64,000 nucleotides of DNA from positions 1-64,000 of the forward strand of contig CAZJLR010000002.1 in the NCBI GenBank assembly GCA_964546815.1. The letters run 5' to 3'. This document shows positions 54,801 to 64,000 of the stretch, piece after piece. The translations under genes were made by a program, and so were the position numbers. Position 1 is the first letter of the stretch. Each line of letters starts with the position of its first letter. This DNA is from JAIEPM01 sp964546815 (GTDB taxonomy: Bacteria; Cyanobacteriota; Vampirovibrionia; Obscuribacterales; Obscuribacteraceae). The notes below the pieces were generated by a model, which was given only the letters and a program-made list of their open reading frames with translations, was not told the DNA's origin and searched no databases.

Positions 54801-57800
54801 AAGCCCAGAACAACGCGCTAAATACTTGAACTTCGTTGACAAAATGAGTGCAGGTGATTTCAGCTACGTTGATAGATATTCCAAAGAAACACAACAAGAC
54901 TGGAAAGAACGGCTTCAAAAGCTAGATCCAAAGACACAATCAAACGATGGGCTAGACACTTTTAGAAGCGGCGCCGACATATATAGGAAGGATCTCGTAG
55001 AAGGTTATAAGCAATACGAGATAAGAACTGCTGCCGGCGATTACAGCATGATTGATAAATTGAACAGCCACAATTGGAACGACTTTGTGGCAAACGCTAC
55101 GCCCGATCAGTGGAAGCGCTACAATGAATATGAGGCCGCAAAAGCTAAGAATGACTACGGCTTTGTGGACAAATTAAGAACCGATGCAGACAAGCCATCT
55201 AACCCACAACTAGACGCCTGGCTATCATCTGCAAGCGCAGAAGACAAAGCTGCATATATCAAATATCACAACGGTATTAGTGGTGCAAATCAGCTGACGG
55301 TGCCTGCCGATGCCAAACCAGAAGACATCGACAAAATGATAAGAACTGCCACAGGCAAGGCAGCAGAAGTAACTCCCAGCCCAGCTCCACAAGGAAAGAT
55401 TGATTTACCGAGCGGAGCCGCTTCATCAGGTGAAAGCAACAAATCAAGCGCGCCTGAATCACAAAACAAAGGTACGGAAAAATCAAGCACCGGCTCAGGC
55501 ACAGACACAAAACCAGCAGACAAGCAGCCAACACAGGAAGACATCGAAAGAGGACGAAAGACTTTCGAGAATTTCTATGGCAACATGAGCAAGCTGAAAA
55601 CACCAGCTGAAAGAGACAATTTCCTAAATTCTGTTTCGCAAGAAGATAAAAAGGCTCTTGCAGCATACCTGGGAAGTGATAGCTCAAGCCAGGAATCACT
55701 TAGCAGAATGCTTAACGGCATGGGCGAACACAGAAACCTGGCTAAAGCAAATTTCGTTAGAGATCTCGAGGCAAATAATCCAGCCCTCAAGACTTTGCAT
55801 AACCAGGTATTGGAGAAACAGTATGATGCTCCACCAGCCTCACCGCCGGTAGTGGCTAAACCAAGCCCCGCAGCCCCCGCACCAAACGCTGGTCAGAATC
55901 AAAGTCCAGACGGAACTCATCCTAATGAACTGCCGAAAACCCAAAATCCCTCGCCTGGTGGCATTTCTCTTGAACCAACAAAACAACCAGGACATCAAGC
56001 TGGTGGAGTAGCTTCGCCAGAACCTGGCAAGGCTCAAAATCAAAGCGAAGGCGGTGGCATTGTTCATGGTCACGGCGCGGAAATTGGGAAAAAAGACCAG
56101 TCAGATCCTGAAGCTCCAAGCACCTTGCCTGCACAAGGGCTGCCACAGAAGCCAGTGGATACAAGCAATCCCGGTGGATTGAAAGCCTTGCCACCACCAC
56201 CGGAAACATCTGCTAAAGCACAAAAAGGTGCGATTAACCTCGGAGACAACGTAGGTGGTCAACTTCCACCTGTAGTGATAAACCCTAATCCCGGCCAAAG
56301 CACACCCGGACAAGTTACACCTGGTCAAGTTTCACCAGGCCAAGCTAATCCAGCAGAGCCAGGCAAAGGGCTTCCTCTTCCCAGCCCTAAAAACGAAAGA
56401 CCAAGCGGTGACACGGGTGCGCCTAAAACAAACGACGGAGAGCTTCCACCAGTAGTTAAGCCTGGTCAAAATAACACAGTGCCGAGCAACACTGGCACCG
56501 GAGGACAGACACCGCTGCCGTCACCTGGAGGTCAGGCAGACACAGGCTTCCACATCAGCAGAACCGAATCAACCGCTAAATTCGAAACTCAAGCTAAAGC
56601 AGACAACAACGCCAAGAACGATACAACTAAAGGCGGACAAGACACATCAGCAAACTCATACTACTCCGGAGCTCAACTCCCGAAAGTTGAAACTGCAACC
56701 AATCGTCCTGGCGATGGAAAAACGGACACAGGAGTTCCAAAACAAGATAACGCTCAGAATGCAGGTCAGTTGCCTGGCTCTACATCACCAATTGCAAATC
56801 AGACAAATGCAAGTGACGTAAGCAGCAAGAAAAACCCAGACCCCAGCAATAGTGATCTTGGAAAATCCACCAATTTGCCTCCAGTTGGAACAACAGGACA
56901 GCCTGTTTCTACCAACGACATCAAGACAACACAGGCGAACAATCCTTCTGCTCCCGGCAGCGATGTGAAAGTCGTGACAAACACACAGCCTGGTACAGAC
57001 AAAGATCATTCCAAACCGGGCACTGATGGTCAGACACCATTGCCTTCCACAACGAAAGTCTCTGCCACAGATCCAGCAAGCGGCATAACAGGCGGCATCG
57101 TGTTGCCTGGGACGGCGAGCAAGGCTGACTTGAACAAAGGCGAAGCAGGCGGACAGGGCGGAGTACGCCCAGAAACAGGCGCTTTACAGAGAGCAAAAGA
57201 CCCGACATCACTTGACGGGGCAATGAGCTTGCCTGGAAAAGCAAGTGCGACCGATGGAGTCTCGGCTAAAGTCAGCACAGACGGCACTGCGGCAAAATCA
57301 TCGGCAGATGCAGCCACAGGGAAAAGCATTGACAGCCCTGTTGGAAAAGTGGGCACGGTCGATCCTGTTACTGGAAAAGTAATAACAGCTGGAGATATAT
57401 TGCCGACAAGCAGAGCTCAAGATGCTGCTGCCTCAAAATCAGCCACTGCGGACGGTGGCACCATTGCAGGGAAATCGCTTGACCAGACAGGTCGCGTGAT
57501 AGAAGCCGCAGGAAAAGGCACAGGTTTCGACCAAATTCAAACGCGCCCCGATGGTATTGTCAGAGTTGGAGCTGACGGCGTAGTAAAACCAGGCAGCGCG
57601 AACACTGATATTGCATCTGGCAAACCAGGCAGCGACGTTATATCTGGAAAAGCAGGTAGCGGCTTTGATGTTGCAAGCGGCAAACCTGGCACTATAGGCG
57701 AATATCCAGGTCAGGGAAGAATTGTCGGTGATAGCGGCAGCAAAACATCAGAAGCAGGCGGCATTCGCGACGGCAAACCGGGTATTCCGGACAAAGCGAC

Positions 57801-60800
57801 TTCGATAGGCGCAGGTGAAATTCCTGGTGCAAAAGGTCAAGCGGGCAGCGCAGAAGGCAGAACCACTGGCGGTGTCATACAAACTGGTACTATTTTTGGA
57901 AAATCAGAAGGCGGCGCAAGCAGACCAGAGAAAGGTGGCGAATCAACAGTTGACGGGTCAGGCGCGAAACCATCGAGCAAAGAAGCCGGCACAGGTGCTA
58001 GCATTTTCGCCCAGGGCAGTTCAACACCAGGCGGCAAGCCAACTAACGACCCGCTCGGAACGCCGGGAGGCTCAGCCGGGGGCAACTCGGCAGGTGTGCC
58101 ACTACAACCCATGAATTTACCGGGACTTCAAATCGCTAATACGGATCCAAAAGCGGCAGGCACGGATCCCAAAGCGACAAGCGCGGATCCCAGAGCTACA
58201 AGCACGGATCCCAAAGGCACTAGTCCGGATCCAAAAACCACTAGCACGGATCCCAAAGCCACTAGCACGGATCCCAAAGGCACTAGTCCGGATCCAAAAA
58301 CCACTAGCACGGATCCCAAAGCCACTAGCACGGATCCCAAAGCCACTAGCACGGANNNNNNNNNNNNNNNNNNNNNNNNNNNNNNNNNNNNNNNNNNNNN
58401 NNNNNNNNNNNNNNNNNNNNNNNNNNNNNNNNNNNNNNNNNNNNNNNNNNNNNNNCCACTAGCACGGATCCCAAAGCCACTAGCACGGATCCCAAAGCCA
58501 CTAGCACGGATCCCAAAGCTACCAGCACGGATCCCAAAGCCGCTAGCACGGATCCCAAAGCTACTAGCACGGATCCCAAAGCCACTAGCACGGATCCCAA
58601 AGCTACTAGCACGGATCCCAAAGCTACTAGCACGGATCCCAAAGCTACTAGCACGGATCCCAAAGCCACGGGCAGCACCGATGGCACAAAGGTTTCACCT
58701 GAAGGCAAAGATGAAAAGCCAAAATCGAAGCAAGAGCTAGACGCTGAAGATCAATCAAAACAAGCAATTAAGTTTAGTCTGTTGCAAGAAGGACTGACAG
58801 TTGACTCAAAATTTGAGCCTCATAACTCAGGTCCACAATCGAGCCATCATCTTACTGTTCCTCCGGAAATGCCGGCGGCTCCGCCCGCAGCAACGCTAGA
58901 TGCTGGAAAACAGGACAAACCGAACACGGTCGTTGCAGATTCAAGTAATTCGCAGGCCAAGACCGACCTGCCGCAGACTCCGTCGGCTCCAAACTCAGAG
59001 CATTCACATTTCCCAACAAACACAGAACCAAAGGTAAAAACAGAACAAACCGAAATATTCCAACCCTCTCAACCAAAAGAAAGAGAACCATTCAATACAA
59101 CTCGCGGCCATGGCTCGACAGATTCAGCCCAAACTGGAGACCGCGCCAGTCTAGGAAGTGCAGGCGAGGGAAGATTGACGCATGAGCCGTTTGATAAAAA
59201 TGGCGGGCCGGTTGTAGATCCCAGGGTAGATACTCAAGAATCGAAACAAAACACTCAAGCTAGTGGAAGTCAAAACGGTGAGGCAGCGGGCAGGCCAGAC
59301 AGATTTGAGCAAGACTCAAAAGTGCCACCAGCTACAGAGCGCCCCTCAGAACCGATACATCCACCTGATAGAAATCAGCACGCTCAAGACGTGCCGCCAT
59401 TTAGCGACCATGTGCCGACAAGCACCCAGGTTCCGCACTTCCCCGATCACAGTCAGCAGCAAAACGAAGCGCCACGCAATCCAGATCATGGTCAGCAGAC
59501 TACCGACACGCAAACTCCAGTTCATACGCCGCAATCGGCGGAGGGTCCGCATACACCGGACACTGCACAACTAGGTCAGGACGCATCGAAAGCTCAAGAC
59601 CATGTGCCGGTGAACCCTGCCAGCACACAGTCTTCAGACAAGGGTAAAGAGACTGTCGAAATTCCTTCTAACAGCCACACCATTCCTGGCGTAGAAGCAC
59701 CGAAAGCAGAGCAAGTGAGCCCGCGGCCCGACACAAGCCCACAGTCACATTCAGCTCCTGAGGCTCAACAAGCCCCAGTGCCACAGCACGAGCAGCACGA
59801 CATCAAGCACGAGGGGCCTCTTGCAGCATCTGAAATCGTGCATGAAATTAAAGCAGCACTTGCAGAGCATCACACACATAACCATGTTGAAAGTACAGTA
59901 GCTGCACCGCACCCAACAACACACAAGCCATCAGATTTGGCAGCGGAAGACAAAATGTCTGCTGATCAGCGAGTGCTTGAGATGGTTGAGAAAGCTATGT
60001 CGCAGGAGAATCAACAAGCAGTACACAATGGTCCACGTCCTGAAGTAATTGATCAAATCGGTGAAACAGCTCACAAAGGTATCGACCCGGCGAGCATTCT
60101 CCACGATGCTTTGACACCACTAGCGGCATCATTAGAGAATGCAACACAAATCAGTCAAAACTTCAACGGACTGGAAAACCCATTAAGCGAAAGCATAATG
60201 AATCAGGTGTCTCAGAACATTGATGATTCTGTAAATCGCTTGTTGCAAATTCAAGAAACCCACACTGGTGTAATGCCGAACGGAGTGCAAGCAGAAGCAC
60301 TAAATGTAGTGGCAGGATTGATCAACGGACAAATCAACAGCGATCTACCTACGATGCCAGGATTGGTAGACGAAATGAGCGCCGCTGACGCTTTGATTCA
60401 ACTTGGTTCTAATACGCCTGCGCATTCAGGCGTGACAGCCGCTGATTTCCAAGACACCCAAAATCCATTCGGTTTAGTTGCAGATGCACTCGGACTCAGC
60501 AATAGCACAGATCCGGTTTCGCAACTAGAAGCCAACATTCTCAACGGCATCAGCCCGGCTATAATCAACACAAGCGAACTTGACCCCGATGAAATTCTCA
60601 GACTGCGCAACAAGAAAGAACTTGACGATAAAACGCAAGATGAGAAAGAACGCAGAGAACACGACGAGAGAGTTCGCGAAGAAGAAGCAAAACGTTATGC
60701 AGCAGCAATGCTTGCTGCACTAAAAGCTCGCCAAGCTCAGGAAGAAAGCAATAGAACAAGAGCACAAAAAGATCTTCTAAATCTTGAAACTCGCCAGCAA

Positions 60801-62039
60801 TATATTGTTGTCGCAGGTGACACTCTAGAATCAATTGCGCAAAGAAGACTTTTCAACGGACGTCTCGCTCCGCTGATCTTTGAAATAAACAAAGCAAGAA
60901 TTTCAGTCAACAAAATTGACGGAAAACAAGTCTTAGACTTGAAGCCGAAAACTGTATTGCAACTTCCAACTCAAATGGAAGTAAAACGTTTTCAGGCGAG
61001 AGTATTTGGACCAAGCTTCGAGAAATTCGAATACGTTCACTACAGCAAAGACAACAGCCCGGCAAGCAAGACGCAGAGCACGAAATTGCAAGACCCTCAA
61101 GCTGCCGTTAGAAAAAACAATGTCGAATCTGTATTAGGCAAAATCATTGAAGAGCCCGCGCCAAGCGATGGTCGAATCCGTTACATGGTGCGACTTGGTG
61201 ACAGTCTGCGCTCGATTTGCATGCGCCACCCAGCAATCAAAGATTCAAGCATTTGGAAATTATTCGCCGAAATAAACAAGCTCTCCACAGAAGTTGACAG
61301 CAACGGCAATCCAGTCGAAGTGCTCAAGCGCGGTCAAACGCTAATTTTGCCAATGCCAAATGAAATCGCTGCATACCACGAGAAGCAGCGCGCATTAACG
61401 GCCGCTCCTGCACCTAAACAAGTAAACGAAACAGTTGCCGAAAGCAAGCAGCAAGCAGAAAGCAGCTCTCAGAGCCAGGCTACCAACATTGCGTTCCCGT
61501 CGAAAGAACAACCGATATCGGCGCCGCGATTTGGCACTTACACAGGAAATGCCGATTCAGTCGACGATATTGACGTCCAACTCATTTCGTACTCAGGCAT
61601 ATTTATCAACCCTAATGACCTGTTGAAGCAGGGCTCTATGGTGCATGTCGCTAAGGCAGAACAGGTCAGTGACAATGCAGCGGCAATATCCGCAGCAAAG
61701 CCTGCGCAGGCTGAAGACAGACAAGCCGGCAATATTCAACGAAATTTGATCAAGAATATTTCCGAAGAATGCCGCATCGTAAGTTTTGGAAACATGACTG
61801 AAGGCGCAGCCGGATTTAGATCGCGCCTTGAGTACAAACAAAATGAATTTTGGCTACCTGTAATTCTTTACGAGATTAACGCAGAAGGCTCGCAAAGGCA
61901 TGAATACAGCCTGAACGGCTCACGAATAAGCAAACGCATCGAGTTGCCGACAGCTCAAGCCAGGCAATTGGCTAAAAACGACATCGAGAAAAATTGGGAA
62001 CAATACATCAAAAATTTCTTGCGCAATCCGGCCAGCTAG
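51844..62039 (+). CDS. Giant repeat protein with two C-terminal LysM domains (one gene, interrupted by an assembly gap)
   Basis: One reading frame broken only by the 100-N gap at 58356-58455: frame 1 before it, frame 0 after it, and TDPKATS units continue on both sides. As represented it encodes over 3,390 residues; the true length is unknown. Order: a polar N-terminus (residues 1-300), GDYS-type helical repeats (about 300-1140), a Pro/Gly/Asn/Thr-rich stretch of some 930 residues, the TDPKATS tandem, a His/Pro-rich stretch, a charged helix (DEKERREHDERVREEEAKR), and two LysM domains (YIVVAGDTLESIAQRR and YMVRLGDSLRSIC). LysM binds peptidoglycan or chitin-like glycans. I start at the ATG at 51844 (MAADGP); 51781 and 51835 are alternatives. 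No signal peptide is visible, which is odd for a wall-binding protein. Confidence 0.72.
52740..55260 (+). repeat. GDYSF-type protein repeat array (degenerate, about 45-65 residues per unit)
   Basis: At least ten copies of a helical unit are encoded here. Each has a Y-x-x-Y/F helix, a GDYSF(V/I)D turn (variants GDFSFLD, GEYSFVD, NDYGFVD) and often a following W-x-x-x-A(S/T)PEQR helix. They are diverged at the DNA level, so the array is old, in contrast to the nearly identical 21-bp tandem downstream. Confidence 0.7.
58141..58673 (+). repeat. 21-bp tandem repeat encoding TDPKATS, interrupted by the gap
   Basis: Ten full 21-bp units lie before the gap (58141-58350) and ten after it (58464-58673). 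Each codes for TDPKATS or a close variant (TDPKGTS, PDPKTTS, ADPRATS, TDPKAAS). The units after the gap are almost identical, which indicates recent expansion. Each contains GGATCC. They are tandem with no unique spacers. Confidence 0.93.
58356..58455. other. Assembly gap of 100 N
   Basis: Exactly 100 undetermined bases, the usual placeholder for a gap of unknown size, in the middle of the 21-bp tandem. It shifts the apparent reading frame, so the giant gene seems split into two and the true repeat number is unknown. Confidence 0.98.
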
Positions 62040-62503
62040 AAAACTACCCCATAAATCGCCCGGAGCGAATTTCAGGACGAAAGACTCGTGAAAGCAAAAT
62101 TCACGAAAATTCCCCGAAATTCTAAGCTTTCAGCCGCAGGTTTAACCCGTAAGTTGTTGACATTAAAGAATGTTTACCTTACGATAAGCTGCTGGCTATA
62201 TAAGCACTTTCATGTGCCCCGATAAGTATAAATATTGATTCCGGGAATAATACTTATTGGACTAGCCTCCTCCCCCGCCCAAAAGGCGGAGGATGCCCAG
62301 AGAGTATTGGTTTCGGCAAAAGTGACTCAGCTTACCCAAAGCCCATTCCAAAGCCTCTTTACTAGTCCAAAACAATAGCCTGCACCGGGCAACCGGTTTT
62401 TGCTCCCGGTAAACAATTCAGGCACTGGCCTGGGTTTCGGCTAATCAAATAGTCAAAATGGCGTTCGTTTTTAGGTCCCCAGGGTTAAAAGGTTTGACGG
62501 GTT
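62040..62503. other. Promoter and probably structured leader of the last gene
   Basis: This 464-bp gap lies between two genes on the plus strand. It holds a promoter (62157-62185) and, downstream, paired elements: TTGGACTAG (62257-62265) with CTAGTCCAA (62362-62370), a small hairpin CCGCC/GGCGG (62275-62289), and ACCGGG (62384-62389) with CCCGGT (62405-62410). A structured leader of about 310 nt is likely; I do not recognise a known riboswitch class. No terminator for the giant gene is evident. Confidence 0.45.
62157..62185 (+). promoter_or_regulatory. Sigma70-type promoter of the last gene
   Basis: TTGACA (62157-62162) and TACGAT (62180-62185) are 17 bp apart. The -35 is perfect and the -10 matches four of six positions. 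It gives a leader of about 310 nt before the ATG at 62504. The same perfect -35 and spacing occur before the giant LysM gene. Confidence 0.55.
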
Positions 62504-64000
62504 ATGGCAGACAAACCAGACGATATTCCTCCAAAGAATCAGCCCGACGCGTCAGACAAGAACGCGGCAAAGCCAAATGAGAACGCAGCGAAGGAGCTTC
62601 ACAAAGACTCCGACCTGTCAAACAAAGACACGTCAAACTATGCCAAAGAAAAGCAGGCATTAACACCTGAACAGCGCGATAAAGTCACTAGTGAATTAAA
62701 ACTGCCATCTGCCAAAGAACTTTTGGGCGATAACCACAAAGACGCAAATGGCAAAGAGGTCAAGAAAGACAAAGACGGCAACGTTATCGAAGTCAAAGAC
62801 GGTGCCAAGAAAGACGGCAAAGCCGATGATAAGGGCGATAACAAACAAGATCCAAAGAAAGAAGCTGGCAAAGAAGCTGGCAAGGAAGACAGCAAGAAAG
62901 ACGGCGTAAAAGACGACAGCAAGAAGGACACTACTCAAGACGGCTCTAAAAATGACGCTGTAAAAGATGACGCCAAGAAAGATGCGGTCAAAGATGATAG
63001 CCAAAAAGATGCCGGCAACGACAAAAACAAAGTTGACGCAAAGAAAGACTCTAACCCCGAAATAGACGCCAAGACTGGCCTGCCGAAAACAGAAGAGCAA
63101 AAGAAGCTAGAAGCCGAAAAACAGGCTGAAGCTACCAAGGCAGCCGAAAAGAACATGGCAACGTCTGAAAAGACCGCCATAGCAGCTACCGACAACATCA
63201 AGCCCTCAGAGCAGACGGCTCTTGCCGCCAAAGACAACATCAAGCCGTCCGAACAGACAGCTCTTGCCGCCAAGGACAACATCAAGCCGTCCGAACAAAC
63301 TGCCTTGATGGCCAAAGATAACATCAAGCCGTCCGAACAAACTGCCTTGATGGCCAAAGACAATATAAAGCCGTCTGAGCAAACTGCTTTGATGGCAACA
63401 GAAAATATCAAGCCGTCCGAGCAGACAGCTCTTGCCGCCACAGACAACGTCAAAGTTTCAAATGAAACCTCAGAGCAAGCCCAAAAAGAAGCATTGCTCA
63501 AAATGCACTCCAAAGAGCAAATCGCTGCTGATGTGCAGAAAGCTCGTGAAGCCCACAAGAAATTGTGGCAAGGCAAAGACGGGCACTTTAATCAGGCCAT
63601 GTTAGGGCAAGAACAAACCCAAGAGCAGACCCATAACACCTGGAAAGAAACAGCTGAAACAGGCGACAAAGCAAAAACCACAAACGAAATCAGTCAGTGG
63701 ACACTAAATGATGCCAACAAAGTCGAAGACAAGGCAGCCAAAGTTCAACAGGCGGCATTAGACCCGGCAAATAAGGATGTTATCTCCACTAAAGGTGAAG
63801 ACGGTTCCACAACATATTCATTCAAGGAAGGCAATCCTAACCATGGAGCAACTTTCAAAGTCAGCGCCGATGGCAAAGAAAAACAGACAACTATTCCAGG
63901 CGCCGATGGCAAACAAGAATCAGTTAAAGAATCGCCGGACAAGAAAACTGTCACCACCGATGATGGCTCTACAAAAGTAGTAGACAACAAGGCCGGCACT
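62504..64000 (+). CDS. Giant Lys/Asp-rich repeat protein, 5' part only
   Basis: An open frame of 499 codons with no stop before the window ends, so the gene is partial. The start MADKPDDIPPKNQ resembles the MAADGPNNNPP start of the preceding giant gene. Residues about 90-200 are extremely rich in Lys, Asp and Gly (KKDGKADDKG-type). Residues 224-321 are seven copies of a 14-residue unit, TAL(A/M)AKDNIKPSEQ. A helical part follows, then beta-type units with DGSTTYSFKEGNPNHG and DDGSTKVVDN, like those of the 1118-residue papain-like protein. No signal peptide is visible. The function is unknown, and the C-terminal domains, which would be most telling, are outside the window. Confidence 0.75.
   Translation, partial: MADKPDDIPPKNQPDASDKNAAKPNENAAKELHKDSDLSNKDTSNYAKEKQALTPEQRDKVTSELKLPSAKELLGDNHKDANGKEVKKDKDGNVIEVKDGAKKDGKADDKGDNKQDPKKEAGKEAGKEDSKKDGVKDDSKKDTTQDGSKNDAVKDDAKKDAVKDDSQKDAGNDKNKVDAKKDSNPEIDAKTGLPKTEEQKKLEAEKQAEATKAAEKNMATSEKTAIAATDNIKPSEQTALAAKDNIKPSEQTALAAKDNIKPSEQTALMAKDNIKPSEQTALMAKDNIKPSEQTALMATENIKPSEQTALAATDNVKVSNETSEQAQKEALLKMHSKEQIAADVQKAREAHKKLWQGKDGHFNQAMLGQEQTQEQTHNTWKETAETGDKAKTTNEISQWTLNDANKVEDKAAKVQQAALDPANKDVISTKGEDGSTTYSFKEGNPNHGATFKVSADGKEKQTTIPGADGKQESVKESPDKKTVTTDDGSTKVVDNKAGT
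63173..63466 (+). repeat. 42-bp tandem repeat, seven copies (14 residues each)
   Basis: Seven in-frame 42-bp units, with the consensus TALAAKDNIKPSEQ. The middle five copies differ at one to three residues and are close at the DNA level; the first (TAIAATDNIKPSEQ) and last (TALAATDNVKVSNE) are the most diverged, the usual sign of growth from within the array. Confidence 0.9.

Noticed and set aside
58141..58673. CRISPR-like array of short identical repeats
   Set aside because: The 21-bp units are directly adjacent with no unique spacers, keep one reading frame and code for TDPKATS; no cas genes are present. It is a coding tandem repeat.
58128..58708. Long minus-strand frames in the tandem repeat, products of the VLVALGS type
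   Set aside because: They are the reverse reading of the TDPKATS units, open only because the 21-bp unit has no stop in that frame.
62380..62412. Possible c-di-GMP riboswitch, from a GCACCGGGCAA segment
   Set aside because: The conserved core and second helix of that class are missing. I keep only a general structured-leader call.

Overview
The window looks like a chromosomal segment of a Gram-negative, probably non-photosynthetic relative of the Cyanobacteria (Vampirovibrionia/Melainabacteria, Obscuribacterales-like). This is inference: the evidence is a diaminopimelate-based wall (lysA), an outer membrane factor, cytosolic PdxST vitamin B6 synthesis, CdaA-type c-di-AMP synthesis, moderate GC, and many very large hydrophilic low-complexity proteins without signal peptides. 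No marker gene proves the lineage. No tRNA, rRNA, CRISPR array, phage or transposase gene was seen.

Layout. 1-2.75 kb: small genes (hemerythrin-like, XRE regulator, small membrane proteins). 2.75-7.1 kb: a leftward lysA-cdaA-ABC exporter operon. 7.2-10.4 kb: an unknown gene, yraN and serS. 10.5-15.4 kb: a repeat protein with a recurring RQFP motif, an exported PsbP/DcrB-like protein overlapping an agarase-like glycoside hydrolase, and an SLH-domain lipoprotein. 15.6-21.5 kb: a 1118-residue protein ending in a papain-like peptidase domain, a small partner gene, and an exported VHL-beta/double-retropepsin protein. 21.5-29.7 kb: a complete YbhGFSR-like ABC drug exporter with a divergent TetR regulator and an outer membrane factor; the same 16-bp palindrome lies in front of the operon and in front of the outer membrane factor. 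29.9-35.3 kb: M20 amidohydrolase, Ser/Thr kinase, SRPBCC protein and FAD oxidoreductase. 35.4-41.8 kb: a tightly packed leftward operon of three large coiled-coil proteins followed by a secreted matrixin-like metalloprotease. 42.4-47.9 kb: pdxS-pdxT, a peroxiredoxin, a CpaB-like protein and a MocR regulator that may be PdxR. 48.0-48.2 kb: a 177-bp MITE-like inverted-repeat element related to short palindromes elsewhere in the window. 48.5-51.3 kb: a hybrid histidine kinase overlapping a response regulator. 51.8-62.0 kb: one giant gene (over 3,390 residues as represented) carrying GDYS-type repeats, a 21-bp tandem repeat broken by a 100-N assembly gap, and two C-terminal LysM domains. 62.5 kb to the end: the start of another giant repeat protein.

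The least explained parts are the giant LysM gene and its truncated neighbour (both behind good sigma70-type promoters and leaders of 300-400 nt), the coiled-coil/metalloprotease operon, the papain-like giant with its partner, and the VHL-retropepsin fusion. Names for well-known families are secure; assignments of role for the large repeat proteins are not, and are marked as inference.
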